Source: an uncultured Oscillospiraceae bacterium (GTDB taxonomy: Bacteria > Bacillota > Clostridia > Oscillospirales > Oscillospiraceae). Taken from it: a stretch of 64,000 bases of DNA. Positions 33,100-41,158 of this stretch are shown here, piece after piece (positions within the stretch are counted from its first letter, which is position 1; each line of letters begins with the position of its first letter). The notes beneath the pieces are model-generated. The model was given only the letters and a program-made list of their open reading frames with translations. It was not told the origin of the DNA and searched no databases. A program made the translations under genes and the position numbers. Location: NCBI GenBank assembly GCA_934622035.1, contig CAKTVG010000004.1, forward strand, positions 62,001-126,000, read 5' to 3'.

Positions 33100-34320
33100 A
33101 TGGACTCTGATGAAAAACTGATTGAAGAAATCAAACGGCTGCTCAATGACTCCGATCCGGACGATCCCTATGAAAAGGGTTTTGCGGATAAGCTCTATGA
33201 GGATGAATTTTCGGATTCGGTTCCGGAGGAGCCGACTGCCCCGCAGCCTTCCATCCGCGCCTATAATGCGGACTATTACCGCGCACCGCAGCGTACTCCG
33301 CAGCGGCGACAGGAACAGGAGAGAACGCAGCATATCCGCGTGGAGCGCCCTGCGGAGCCGGTGCGCCAAGGACACGTGCCGCAGGAGTCGGAAGAAGCGC
33401 TGCCGAAAAAGAAGCACAGCTTCTGGAAGGGCTTTTTGAAGCTTGCACTTGTCCTTGTGCTGATTTTTGCACTTCTGACGGGTGTGCTTTTCCTGCTTGC
33501 CAAGCAGCCGGTCGATGAAAACTGCGATCTGGCGCGAAAAAAAGGAAACTCAACAATTTTGCTTGCCGGTACGGATGCTTCCGGAGACCGGACGGATACG
33601 CTGATGCTCCTGAACATCGACCGGAAGGCCGGTAAGCTCAGCTTGATGAGCATCCCGCGGGATACCAAGGTCAATTCCACCTATCGGCCGCACAAGATCA
33701 ACGGCGCTTATGGCGTCAACGGTGCGGGGGAGCACGGCATGGATGTGCTTTTGGACTATGTGTCCGAATGTGTTGGCTTCCGCCCGGACGGCTATATGCT
33801 GATCGATCTGAACGTCTTTGTGGAGCTGGTCGATCTGATGGGAGGCGTGCGCTTCGACGTCCCCTGCGATATGTATTATAATGATCCGACGCAGGATCTT
33901 TTCATCAATCTGACTGCCGGAGAGCAGACGCTGGACGGCGAGCAGGCCATGGGCGTGGTGCGTTTCCGCTCCGGCTATGCCATGGCGGATTTGCAGCGTG
34001 TGAATGTGCAGCGTGATTTCCTGTCTGCGGCGCTGCACCAGTGGGTCAGCGTAAAGAACGTCTGGAAGCTGCCGAAGGCGCTGAAGCTTTTGCTGGACAA
34101 CACCCTGACGGATCTTTCCACGGCGAATCTTCTCTGGCTTGCCGAATCCGTCCTGCTCTGCGGTACGGGGGATATGCAGATGACCACCATTCCGCACTAC
34201 CTCAGCGACGACGGCGAGTATGTCCTGATCGATGCTGAGGAGCTGCTGGATGTCGTCAACGCCTCCTTCAATCCCTATGAAACGGAGATCACGATGGACG
34301 ATCTGTACATCGCGTATTAA
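33100..34320 (+). CDS. LytR-CpsA-Psr (LCP) family protein, second copy
   Basis: 406 residues. A long charged cytoplasmic N-terminus (about 105 residues, rich in Arg, Gln and Glu) precedes one membrane helix (about 112-133). The LCP domain follows with STILLAGTDASGDRTDTLMLL, LMSIPRDTKV (phosphate-binding Arg/Asp) and VRFRSGYAMADLQRVNVQRDF. LCP enzymes attach teichoic acids or capsule to peptidoglycan. AAGGAGGG lies 8 bases before the ATG. The unusual cytoplasmic tail is longer than in the 21682 paralogue and could be a phosphorylation or interaction region. Followed directly, without a gap, by the YbaK gene. Confidence 0.87.
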   Translation: MDSDEKLIEEIKRLLNDSDPDDPYEKGFADKLYEDEFSDSVPEEPTAPQPSIRAYNADYYRAPQRTPQRRQEQERTQHIRVERPAEPVRQGHVPQESEEALPKKKHSFWKGFLKLALVLVLIFALLTGVLFLLAKQPVDENCDLARKKGNSTILLAGTDASGDRTDTLMLLNIDRKAGKLSLMSIPRDTKVNSTYRPHKINGAYGVNGAGEHGMDVLLDYVSECVGFRPDGYMLIDLNVFVELVDLMGGVRFDVPCDMYYNDPTQDLFINLTAGEQTLDGEQAMGVVRFRSGYAMADLQRVNVQRDFLSAALHQWVSVKNVWKLPKALKLLLDNTLTDLSTANLLWLAESVLLCGTGDMQMTTIPHYLSDDGEYVLIDAEELLDVVNASFNPYETEITMDDLYIAY

Positions 34321-34890
34321 ATGATGGATGATTTTCAGATTCTGACCGGGCTGTGCACCGGCCGCCCGGCGGAGCGGCGCACTCCGGTTGAAGAGCAGTG
34401 CTACGATTTGCTTGAACGGCTTGACATGCCGTTTTCCCGTGTCGACCATGATCCTGCAATGACGATTCCCATGTGTCACAGCGTGGAGCGCGTCCTCGGT
34501 GCGCCGATCTGTAAGAATTTGTTCCTCTGCAACCGACAGAAAACGGCATTTTACCTTCTGCTTTTGCGGGGAGATAAGGTGTTCAAAACGAAGTATCTTT
34601 CCTCACAGCTGGGCTGCTCCCGCCTTTCCTTTGCCTCGGAGGAGGACATGCAGCGGCTGCTCGGCGTGACGCCGGGGAGCGCGACGGTGCTTGCGCTTCG
34701 AAACGATGGTGCACAGCATGTGCAGCTTGTGATCGACCGGCCCGTGCTGGAAGAGCCGCGTTTTGCCTGCCATCCCTGCCGAAACACCTCGACGGTTGCC
34801 TTTTCCACGGCGGATTTGACGCAGCGCGTCCTTCCGGCGCTGGCCCACGAGCCGACGGTCATTCTCCTTCCGGAGGAGGAGACACCGTGA
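34321..34890 (+). CDS. YbaK/ProX-type aminoacyl-tRNA deacylase
   Basis: 189 residues. YbaK/PrdX fold: CKNLFLCNRQKTAFYLLLLRGDKVFKTKYL contains the conserved active-site Lys region, split here as NLFLCNRQ and the FYLLLLRGDK core. A later segment, GVTPGSATVLAL, matches the family. These enzymes hydrolyse mischarged tRNA, typically Ala or Cys on tRNA-Pro, in trans. The ATG immediately follows the stop of the LCP gene and has no separate ribosome binding site, so translation is coupled. Two Met codons stand in tandem at the start. It overlaps the GluQRS start by four bases, joining two tRNA-quality genes. Confidence 0.83.
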   Translation: MMDDFQILTGLCTGRPAERRTPVEEQCYDLLERLDMPFSRVDHDPAMTIPMCHSVERVLGAPICKNLFLCNRQKTAFYLLLLRGDKVFKTKYLSSQLGCSRLSFASEEDMQRLLGVTPGSATVLALRNDGAQHVQLVIDRPVLEEPRFACHPCRNTSTVAFSTADLTQRVLPALAHEPTVILLPEEETP

Positions 34891-35783
34891 CCGGGCGCTT
34901 TGCGCCGAGTCCCTCCGGCAGGATGCACTTAGGCAACGTCTTTTCCGCATTGATGGCATGGCTCTCTGCCCGCTCCGTTGGTGGAGAGTTTGTTCTCCGG
35001 ATCGAGGATCTTGATCCGGACCGTTCCCGACCGGAGTATATCGATGCCCTGCGCGATGATCTGCGCTGGCTTGGCTTGGACTGGGATAGGGAAATGCCGC
35101 TGCAAAGCACGCGCGCCGATGTCTATGCCGCGCAGTTTTCCCGCTTGCAGAATTTGCTATATCCCTGCTTCTGCACGCGCAATGAGCTGCATGCCGCCTC
35201 GGCACCGCATGCCTCGGATGGCACGCTGTTATATGCCGGAACCTGCCGCACTCTGACACCGGTGCAAATTGCAGCGCAGACGCGCAAGCCCGCCTGGCGC
35301 ATTCGCGTGCCGGACGAAGTGATTTCCTATCACGACGGCGTTTACGGCGACATTTCGCAGAACTTGCAGCAGGAGTGCGGCGATTTCATTCTGCGCCGGT
35401 CGGACGGGGTGTATGCCTATCAGCTTGCCGTCGTCTGCGACGACGCTTTGGGCGGCATAACGCAGGTGGTCCGCGGGCGCGACCTGCTTTCTTCCACGCC
35501 GCGCCAGCTCTGGCTTTACCGCCGCCTTGGGTTTCCGGAGCCGGAATTCTACCACATCCCGCTGCTCGTTGCGCCGGACGGACGCCGGCTGAGCAAGCGA
35601 GAACGCGACCTGGATATGGGGGCGCTGCGCCTGCGCTATCTGCCGCAGCAGCTTCTCGGAAGACTGGCATTCCTTGCTGGGTTGACCGAAAATTCGGCAT
35701 CGGTGAACGCGCAGGAGCTTGCTTCCGCCTTCCAATGGAAAAAACTGCACAAAGAGGATATTGTCATAGGTTCGGATTTTTGA
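34887..35783 (+). CDS. gluQ: glutamyl-Q tRNA(Asp) synthetase
   Basis: 298 residues, the length of GluQRS: the catalytic half of glutamyl-tRNA synthetase without its anticodon-binding part. The class I signature is GRFAPSPSGRMHLGN. The KMSKS counterpart is RRLSKRERDLDMG, and the zinc-binding region has CFCTRNEL. The enzyme attaches Glu to the queuosine base of tRNA-Asp. It starts at GTG 34887 with GAGGAG upstream, overlapping the preceding stop. It ends in an A/T-rich gap before the Nfn operon. Identification is confident from length and motifs. Confidence 0.88.
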   Translation: MTGRFAPSPSGRMHLGNVFSALMAWLSARSVGGEFVLRIEDLDPDRSRPEYIDALRDDLRWLGLDWDREMPLQSTRADVYAAQFSRLQNLLYPCFCTRNELHAASAPHASDGTLLYAGTCRTLTPVQIAAQTRKPAWRIRVPDEVISYHDGVYGDISQNLQQECGDFILRRSDGVYAYQLAVVCDDALGGITQVVRGRDLLSSTPRQLWLYRRLGFPEPEFYHIPLLVAPDGRRLSKRERDLDMGALRLRYLPQQLLGRLAFLAGLTENSASVNAQELASAFQWKKLHKEDIVIGSDF

Positions 35784-35804
35784 GTAGTTTTTTACCGAAT
35801 TCTG

Positions 35805-35833
35805 TTGAAATACGCCTGATTTGTTGCTATAAT
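35805..35833 (+). promoter_or_regulatory. sigma-A promoter for nfnAB
   Basis: TTGAAA, 17 bases, TATAAT, 46 bases before the start. Confidence 0.8.
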
Positions 35834-35879
35834 AAAAAAAGTGTTAAACAAGAGAAACATTTTGAAAGGATGACTCTTT

Positions 35880-36734
35880 ATGTTCAAGATCGTTCGCAAA
35901 AAGGAGCTGAACTCCGCAGTGACCCTGCTGGAGATCGAAGCACCCTTCGTTGCCAAAAAGGCAAAGGCGGGCCAGTTTATCATCTTCCGTGTGGATGAAT
36001 GCGGCGAGCGCGTTCCTCTGACCATCGCAGGTTATGACCGCGAAAAGGGAACCGTCACCATCATCTTCCAGAAGGTCGGTCTGTCCACCAGAATGCTTGG
36101 TGCGCTCAACGAGGGCGACTATATCCATGACTTTGTCGGCCCTCTCGGCCGTCCCACACATACCGAAGGCCTGAAGCGCGTGTGCGTTGTCGGCGGCGGC
36201 GTCGGCTGTGCAATTGCTCTTCCCTCTGCGCAGGCGTTCAAGGAAGCCGGGTGCGAGGTTGATGTCATTGTCGGCTTCCGCAACAAGGATATCGTCATTC
36301 TGGAAGACGAGTTCCGTTCTTGCAGCGATCACCTCTATCTGATGACGGATGACGGTTCCTACGGCGAGCACGGCTTTGTCACCGTGAAGCTTCAGCAGCT
36401 GCTCGAAGCCGGAACGCAGTATGACGAGGTTCTTGCCATCGGCCCGATTCCCATGATGAAGTTCGTCGCGAAGACCACGGAGCCCTTCGGCGTCAAGACC
36501 ATCGTTTCCCTCAACCCCATCATGGTTGACGGCACCGGCATGTGCGGCGGCTGCCGCGTGACGGTTGGCGGTGAGGTCAAGTTCGCCTGCGTCGACGGCC
36601 CCGATTTCGACGGCCACAAGGTCGACTTTGCCGAGCTTATGAACCGCAACGGCGTCTATCGCGACCAGGAAGCCGCGGATGCCGAAAATCACATCTGCCG
36701 CATCGAAAAGATCGGCAAAGCGCTGATTCAGTAA
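35880..36734 (+). CDS. nfnA: NADH-dependent ferredoxin:NADP oxidoreductase subunit A (NfnA/SudB-like)
   Basis: 284 residues. A ferredoxin-reductase-like FAD domain (FIIFRVDECGERVPLTI) precedes an NAD domain (VCVVGGGVGCAIALPSAQAF). A C-terminal [2Fe-2S] Cys cluster lies in GTGMCGGCRVTVGGEVKFAC. With the next gene it forms NfnAB, which bifurcates electrons from NADPH to ferredoxin and NAD+, a key balance step in anaerobic Clostridia. AAAGGATG lies 7-8 bases before the ATG. The partner starts 14 bases after the stop. Homologues annotated as sulfide dehydrogenase or DHODH electron-transfer subunit are the same family; the gene pair argues for NfnAB. Confidence 0.87.
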   Translation: MFKIVRKKELNSAVTLLEIEAPFVAKKAKAGQFIIFRVDECGERVPLTIAGYDREKGTVTIIFQKVGLSTRMLGALNEGDYIHDFVGPLGRPTHTEGLKRVCVVGGGVGCAIALPSAQAFKEAGCEVDVIVGFRNKDIVILEDEFRSCSDHLYLMTDDGSYGEHGFVTVKLQQLLEAGTQYDEVLAIGPIPMMKFVAKTTEPFGVKTIVSLNPIMVDGTGMCGGCRVTVGGEVKFACVDGPDFDGHKVDFAELMNRNGVYRDQEAADAENHICRIEKIGKALIQ

Positions 36735-36747
36735 GGGGGAGAAGAAC

Positions 36748-38130
36748 ATGCCGAATATGACGATGACGAAGACTCCCATGCCCGAGCAGGAGCCGAATGT
36801 CAGAAACAAGAACTTTAAGGAAGTCGCCCTGGGCTACACCGCCGAAATGGCGATGGAAGAAGCAAAGCGCTGCCTGCACTGCAAGAAGCCGATGTGCGTC
36901 GAGGGCTGCCCGGTGAACATCCGTATCCCGGAATTCATTGCAAAGGTTTCCGAGGGCGATTTTGCCGCCGCCTACGAGATCATTACCTCCACCAACGCGC
37001 TGCCCGCTCTCTCCGGCCGCGTCTGCCCGCAGGAGTCTCAGTGCGAGAGCAAGTGCATCCGCGGCGTCAAGGGCGAGCCTGTGGCCATTGGCCGCCTGGA
37101 GCGCTTTGTCGCCGACTGGTATCGTGAGAATGTAAATAAAATGCCCGAAAAGCCGGAATCCAACGGCATCAAGGTCGCCGTCGTCGGCTCCGGCCCCTCC
37201 GGCCTGACCTGCGCGAGCGAGCTTGCCAAGAAGGGCTATCAGGTTTCCATCTTTGAAGCGCTGCACACCGCCGGCGGCGTGCTGGTCTATGGTATTCCCG
37301 AATTCCGTCTGCCGAAGGCCATTGTCGCCAATGAGGTCAAGAAGCTGGAAGCGATGGGCGTCGAGGTCATGACGAACATGGTCATCGGCAAGGTTCTGTC
37401 CGTGGACGAGCTGTTTGAAATGGGCTTCAAGGCGATCTTCGTCGGTTCCGGCGCCGGTCTGCCGATGTTCATGCACATTGAGGGCGAGGAGCTCAAGGGC
37501 GTTATGTCCGCGAACGAATACCTGACCCGCATCAACCTGATGAAGGCCTATACCGAAGAGAGCGACACGCCTGTGATCGTCTCCAAGTCTGTCGCCGTTG
37601 TCGGCGGCGGCAACGTCGCCATGGACGCCGCGCGCTGCGCGAAGCGTCTGGGCGCAGAGCATGTGTACATCGTCTATCGCCGCGGCGAGGCGGAAATGCC
37701 CGCCCGTCTGGAGGAGCTGCACCATGCGAAGGAAGAGGGCATCGAGCTGAAGACCCTCTGCAATCCCACGAAGATTCTCAACGACGGCAATGGCCGTGTC
37801 GGAGCGATGGAGTGCATCCGCATGGAGCTGGGTGAACCGGATGCTTCCGGCCGCCGCCGTCCCGTTGCGGTCGAGGGCAGCGAGTTCCAGCTCCCGGTTG
37901 ACACTGTCATCATGGCGCTTGGCACCTCCCCGAACCCCCTCATCCGCTCCACGACTCCCGGCCTGGAGACAAACAAGAAGGGCTGCCTGATCGTCAACGA
38001 GGACAACATGACCACCCGCGAGGGCGTGTATGCCGGCGGCGATGCCGTGACCGGCGCTGCAACCGTCATCCTCGCTATGGGCGCTGGCAAAAAGGCCGCT
38101 GCGGCAATTGACGCCAGCTTTCACAAATAA
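36748..38130 (+). CDS. nfnB: NADPH-binding subunit B of NfnAB (GltD-like)
   Basis: 460 residues. N-terminal iron-sulfur ligands are RCLHCKKPMCVEGCPVNIRI and GRVCPQESQCESKC. An FAD-binding GxGxxG follows (VAVVGSGPSGLTCASELAKK) and an NADPH-binding site (VAVVGGGNVAMDAARCAKR). The protein ends in a conserved FAD contact (GVYAGGDAVTGAATVILAMG). It is the homologue of the glutamate synthase small subunit, but no GltB large subunit is encoded nearby, which fits NfnB rather than glutamate synthase. GGGGGAGAAG lies before the ATG. End of a two-gene operon, followed by a G/C hairpin lacking a U tract. Confidence 0.88.
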   Translation: MPNMTMTKTPMPEQEPNVRNKNFKEVALGYTAEMAMEEAKRCLHCKKPMCVEGCPVNIRIPEFIAKVSEGDFAAAYEIITSTNALPALSGRVCPQESQCESKCIRGVKGEPVAIGRLERFVADWYRENVNKMPEKPESNGIKVAVVGSGPSGLTCASELAKKGYQVSIFEALHTAGGVLVYGIPEFRLPKAIVANEVKKLEAMGVEVMTNMVIGKVLSVDELFEMGFKAIFVGSGAGLPMFMHIEGEELKGVMSANEYLTRINLMKAYTEESDTPVIVSKSVAVVGGGNVAMDAARCAKRLGAEHVYIVYRRGEAEMPARLEELHHAKEEGIELKTLCNPTKILNDGNGRVGAMECIRMELGEPDASGRRRPVAVEGSEFQLPVDTVIMALGTSPNPLIRSTTPGLETNKKGCLIVNEDNMTTREGVYAGGDAVTGAATVILAMGAGKKAAAAIDASFHK

Positions 38131-38172
38131 GGTTTAAAGCCTGAATTTATCTCCCATACTAGAAATGACAAG

Positions 38173-38200
38173 GCCCCTGCCGGCAACTGTCGGCAGGGGC
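38173..38200 (+). other. GC-rich hairpin without U tract downstream of nfnB
   Basis: Ten-base arms GCCCCTGCCG and CGGCAGGGGC with an 8-base loop. No T run follows, so it may be an mRNA 3' stabiliser or a weak terminator rather than a typical one. Confidence 0.5.
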
Positions 38201-38225
38201 GATCTATTTCATGGGAGGAAATGTT

Positions 38226-38654
38226 ATGCAGGTGAAGGATATCATGTCACAAAAGGTCGTTTCCGTCTCGCCGGAGGAAAGCGCAGCCGTCGCCGCGCGG
38301 CTCCTGGCACGGTACAATGTTGGCGCACTGCCGGTTTGCAGTGCGGGCGGGCGTCTGCGCGGTCTTGTCACAGACAGGGATATCGTACTGCGCTGCGTCG
38401 CGGCGGACGAGGATCCGATGCGGATGAAGGTTTCAGAGATTATGACCCGCAGAGTGATTTCCATCGGTGCGGAGGAGGATGCCGCGGCCGCTACGGAGCT
38501 GATGGCGCGGGAGCAAATTCGCAGATTGCCGGTGGAGGCACAAGGAAAGCTGGTCGGCATGGTTTCACTGGGTGATTTTGCCGCCGTTCCGGATTTTTCT
38601 GTGGAGACGGCAGAGGCGTTGTGTGAGATTTCCGCGCGGACGAAGCGCCTTTAA
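38226..38654 (+). CDS. two-CBS-domain protein
   Basis: 142 residues made only of a Bateman pair. The first CBS domain has VKDIMSQKVVSVSPEESAAV and GLVTDRDIVLR; the second has VSEIMTRRVISIGAEEDAAA and GMVSLGDF. CBS pairs bind adenosine nucleotides (AMP, ATP, SAM) and regulate partner enzymes. The domain is freestanding with no effector attached. The start at 38226 has GGAGGAA upstream and is preferred over the in-frame ATG at 38211, which would include the ribosome binding site. Converges on the NusG-II gene; their stop codons overlap. Function in the cell unknown. Confidence 0.85.
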   Translation: MQVKDIMSQKVVSVSPEESAAVAARLLARYNVGALPVCSAGGRLRGLVTDRDIVLRCVAADEDPMRMKVSEIMTRRVISIGAEEDAAAATELMAREQIRRLPVEAQGKLVGMVSLGDFAAVPDFSVETAEALCEISARTKRL

Positions 38655-39001
38655 CCAACCAGCGCGTCATACGCCGCTTCGCCGGTGAAGCGAATCACGA
38701 GGCGGTTCGGCAGGCACACGATGGGTGCGCCGCCGTTTGCCGCACCGCGGTGCACGCAGTCCTGATTGACACAGCTTGCGGATGCGACGCGCACAGCGCC
38801 GCTTTCTACGATAATGACATTCCAGCCATTGTCAGAATCAATGCGGTATTCACCGTCTTGCGAAAGACTTATGGTTCTGACAAGCTGGCCGTCGGAATAA
38901 ATCTCGGCCTGCGCGGCGGGCGCACGGTTCATCAGCAGCAGAGCGGCGATGCAGGCAAGCGCGATCAATACAAACAGAAGAATCCAATTTCTTGTTTTCA
39001 T
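38651..39001 (-). CDS. NusG domain II-containing membrane-anchored protein
   Basis: 116 residues. One N-terminal membrane helix (6-23) is followed by a NusG-II/KOW-like extracellular beta domain with GQLVRTISLSQDGEYRID and a conserved Cys pair (ASCVNQDCVHRG) that likely binds a cofactor or forms a disulfide. Such proteins usually stand next to ApbE or Rnf-type genes in Clostridia. The ATG at 39001 has AGGAG 8 bases upstream and overlaps the end of the ApbE gene by four bases, so both come from one transcript. The partner flavin transferase may modify an associated redox protein, which is inference. Confidence 0.8.
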   Translation of the reverse strand: MKTRNWILLFVLIALACIAALLLMNRAPAAQAEIYSDGQLVRTISLSQDGEYRIDSDNGWNVIIVESGAVRVASASCVNQDCVHRGAANGGAPIVCLPNRLVIRFTGEAAYDALVG

Positions 39002-39984
39002 CGCGAAATCTCCTGAAATTCGCAATCACCGAGCAGGACGGCCGCGCCCTGCGTGGCGAAAATTTGACCGTCGTCTGTGATGAATATTGCTTCAAAATCG
39101 TCGCTGCTGCGCCAGAATTGTGCTGCTGCGTCCAAGCCCATGACGAAAAGCGCGGTGGAAAGCGCGTCCGCAAGCGTTCCGCTTTCCGCAAGCACGGTCA
39201 CGGAGGCAAGGCCGCTCTGCGCAGGCATCCCCGTTTCGGGGTCGAGAATATGGTGATAACGCACGCCGTCTTCTTCGAAGTAGCGCTGATAGCCGCCGGA
39301 GGTGACGAGCGCCAGGGAGCCGGTGAAGCGCAGCGTGGCAATGGCCTGCGCGGGCTGCGCCGGGTCGGCGATACCGACGGCCCATTGGCTGCCGTCCGGC
39401 TTTGTGCCGACGGTCTGGACATTGCCGCCGAGGGAGAGTAAGGCTGCCTCCACTCCGGCAGTTTGTAATAGTGCCGCACATTTTTCGGCTGCATAGCCCT
39501 TTGCGATGCCGCCGAAGTCGAGCTGTGCGCCATTTTTGAGCGTGACAGCATTGCCGTCCTGTTCGATATTTTCAATACCGATGTTGTCAAGCGCCGCCTG
39601 CAGCTCATCCTGCGCGGGAACGCGCTGTGTGCCCTCGGTGAAGCCCCAGAGCTGCACGAGGGGATAGACCGTCGGGTCAAAGGCGCCGTCCGTGCGTCTG
39701 GAAAGCGCAATGGCACTGCGCAGCAGCTCGGCTGTCTCGTCGGATAATTGCGCACGGCGGCCCCGGTTCAGCAGGAAGACATCGCTGCTTTCTCCGGTCA
39801 CGGAGAGCAGCTTATCCAGCCGGAATAGCTCCTGCTCGACTGCGTCGGCGGCATCCGCGCTGCCCCAGATTTTGACGTGCATGAGGGTGTCCATAGCGAA
39901 AAACTCCCGCCCCGCTGGCGTTTCTCCGGTGCATGCGGTCAGGAGCAGGCAGGCAAACAGCAGCGCTGCGCAGATTCTTTTCAA
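38998..39984 (-). CDS. apbE: FAD:protein FMN transferase (ApbE family lipoprotein)
   Basis: 328 residues from a TTG start. A lipoprotein signal (LLTACTGE) is followed by the ApbE fold: EFFAMDTLMHVKIWG near the start, FDPTVYPLVQLWGF, LDFGGIAKGYAAEKC (substrate-binding), ALLSLGGNVQTVG, and YHHILDPETGMPAQ with SGTLADALSTALFVMG. ApbE flavinylates Thr in secreted electron-transfer proteins. A longer frame starts at 40014, but that TTG is only 3 bases from the -10 box at 40018 and so lies upstream of transcription. AGGTGG, 5 bases before the TTG at 39984, fixes the start. It forms an operon with the NusG-II gene. Confidence 0.85.
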   Translation of the reverse strand: MKRICAALLFACLLLTACTGETPAGREFFAMDTLMHVKIWGSADAADAVEQELFRLDKLLSVTGESSDVFLLNRGRRAQLSDETAELLRSAIALSRRTDGAFDPTVYPLVQLWGFTEGTQRVPAQDELQAALDNIGIENIEQDGNAVTLKNGAQLDFGGIAKGYAAEKCAALLQTAGVEAALLSLGGNVQTVGTKPDGSQWAVGIADPAQPAQAIATLRFTGSLALVTSGGYQRYFEEDGVRYHHILDPETGMPAQSGLASVTVLAESGTLADALSTALFVMGLDAAAQFWRSSDDFEAIFITDDGQIFATQGAAVLLGDCEFQEISR

Positions 39985-40017
39985 ATCGACCACCTGATTT
40001 CGTGTTTTTCTCAAAAT

Positions 40018-40046
40018 ATTATACCAAAAACAGAAAATATGGGCAA
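40018..40046 (-). promoter_or_regulatory. sigma-A promoter for apbE operon
   Basis: On the minus strand TTGCCC, 17 bases, TATAAT. The -35 is 8 bases from the divergent rplU -35 box. Confidence 0.75.
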
Positions 40047-40053
40047 ATAGTAT

Positions 40054-40082
40054 TTGACTTTTTTTTCGGAAAATGTTATGAT
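40054..40082 (+). promoter_or_regulatory. sigma-A promoter for rplU operon
   Basis: TTGACT, 17 bases, TATGAT. The -35 overlaps a 13-bp palindrome CAAATAGTATTTG (40044-40056). Confidence 0.75.
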
Positions 40083-40085
40083 AAG

Positions 40086-40166
40086 CAAGCCGCGTCGAAG
40101 AGGTAGAAGTTGAGCTATGCCCTCACACCTCCAGAGCGAGACTACAAAAAAGGTAGGTGCAAAGAA
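40086..40166 (+). ncRNA. L21 leader (r-protein autoregulatory element)
   Basis: An 80-nt leader between the promoter and rplU with the position and sequence style of the Firmicutes L21 leader (GTCGAAGAGGTAGAAGT, then ACCTCCAGAGC, which can pair with the GAGGT). It ends in the rplU ribosome binding site. Secondary structure was judged by eye only. Confidence 0.6.
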
Positions 40167-40168
40167 AC

Positions 40169-40480
40169 ATGCAGGCAGTTATCGTTACCGGTGGTAAGCA
40201 GTACAGCGTCAAGGAAGGCGACGTCATTTACGTCGAAAAGCTGGGCGTTGAGGCTGAAGAAACCGTTACCTTCGATCAGGTTCTGGCAGTCGTTGACGGA
40301 GAAAACTCCAAGTTCGGCGCTCCCGTGGTCGATGGCGCGAAGGTCGAAGCCAAGGTGCTGAAGAACGGCAAGTCCAAGAAGGTCGTCGTTTTCAAGTATC
40401 GCCCGAAGAAGGACTCCAAGTCCATCCGCGGCCACAGACAGCCTTACACCAAGGTGCAGATCGAAAAGATCTCTGTGTAA
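40169..40480 (+). CDS. rplU: ribosomal protein bL21
   Basis: 103 residues, the standard length. The start [20 protein letters not shown] and the C-terminal [21 protein letters not shown] are diagnostic of bL21, which binds domains of 23S rRNA in the large subunit. AGGTAGGTG precedes the ATG at 40169. First gene of rplU-prp-rpmA, with the stop overlapping the prp start by one base. A 5' leader of about 85 nt suggests feedback control by L21. A short in-frame extension to a TTG at 40157 would remove the ribosome binding site. Confidence 0.97.
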   Translation: MQAVIVTGGKQYSVKEGDVIYVEKLGVEAEETVTFDQVLAVVDGENSKFGAPVVDGAKVEAKVLKNGKSKKVVVFKYRPKKDSKSIRGHRQPYTKVQIEKISV

Positions 40481-40803
40481 TGACAAAGGTAGAGATTTTC
40501 AATCAAGGCGGCAGAATCAACGGATTCGCCGTTTCGGGACACAGCGGCTATGCCGAGGAAGGCAGCGACATTGTGTGCGCTGCGGTTTCTTCGGCGGTTC
40601 AGTTTGCAGAGTGCACGATCAATGACGTGCTCGGAAATCACGCAAACGTCAAAATGAACCCGGACGAGCCCCGTGTCACCCTCACGCTTCCCGCAGCATG
40701 TGATGATGAGGACGCCGTTCAGGCAGTTCTGACCGGCTTTATGCTGACCATGTGCAATTTGCGGGACGATTATCCGGATTATATCGAAGTTTTGGAGGTG
40801 TAA
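40480..40803 (+). CDS. prp: ribosomal-processing cysteine protease Prp
   Basis: 107 residues. Catalytic His21 (GHSGYAEEG) and Cys33 (DIVCAAVSSAVQ) have the spacing of staphylococcal Prp. The enzyme removes the short N-terminal extension of L27, encoded next, which is required to make an active ribosome. The Prp-L27 pairing is found in Firmicutes with L27 extensions. The ATG overlaps the rplU stop (TAATG). Ends 3 bases before rpmA, with the rpmA ribosome binding site (GGAGGTG) inside its last codons. Confidence 0.92.
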   Translation: MTKVEIFNQGGRINGFAVSGHSGYAEEGSDIVCAAVSSAVQFAECTINDVLGNHANVKMNPDEPRVTLTLPAACDDEDAVQAVLTGFMLTMCNLRDDYPDYIEVLEV

Positions 40804-40806
40804 CAA

Positions 40807-41091
40807 ATGCTGAAAATGGGTTTTCAGTTCTTCGCGCATAAGAAGGGCGGCGGTTCCACCAAGAACGGTCGTGATTCCGAGTCCAAGAGACTGGGCGTGA
40901 AGCGCGCGGACGGTCAGTTCGTCCTCGCGGGCAACATTCTGGTTCGCCAGAGAGGCACGCACATTCATCCCGGCAACAATGTCGGTATCGGCAGCGATGA
41001 CACTCTGTTCGCAAAGATCGACGGTCACGTCAAGTTCGAGCGTCTGGGCAAGGATCGCAAGATGTGCTCTGTCTACGCAGTGGAGCAGTAA
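40807..41091 (+). CDS. rpmA: ribosomal protein bL27 with cleavable N-terminal extension
   Basis: 94 residues. It starts [17 protein letters not shown], with FF before the AHKKGGG of mature L27: the expected Prp cleavage site. The body ([20 protein letters not shown]) is conserved. Mature L27 reaches into the peptidyl-transferase centre. The ribosome binding site overlaps the prp stop codon, giving coupled translation of protease and substrate. Followed by a strong terminator, so obg and the acetyltransferase are transcribed partly or wholly separately. Confidence 0.96.
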   Translation: MLKMGFQFFAHKKGGGSTKNGRDSESKRLGVKRADGQFVLAGNILVRQRGTHIHPGNNVGIGSDDTLFAKIDGHVKFERLGKDRKMCSVYAVEQ

Positions 41092-41103
41092 GATGCAATA
41101 CGG

Positions 41104-41140
41104 AATCCCGAACATAAGCCCTTATGTTCGGGATTTTTTT
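41104..41140 (+). terminator. rho-independent terminator after rpmA
   Basis: A 15-bp perfect stem (AATCCCGAACATAAG and complement) with a 2-base loop gap, then T5. Confidence 0.9.
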
Positions 41141-41158
41141 ATGAGAGGGAATGCCGGG

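Noticed and set aside
38173..38200. Hairpin after nfnB as a standard rho-independent terminator
   Set aside because: It is not followed by a T run, so it is listed only as a hairpin.
39984..40014. Longer ApbE start at TTG 40014
   Set aside because: It lies 3 bases from the -10 box of the gene's promoter and so would precede the transcript.
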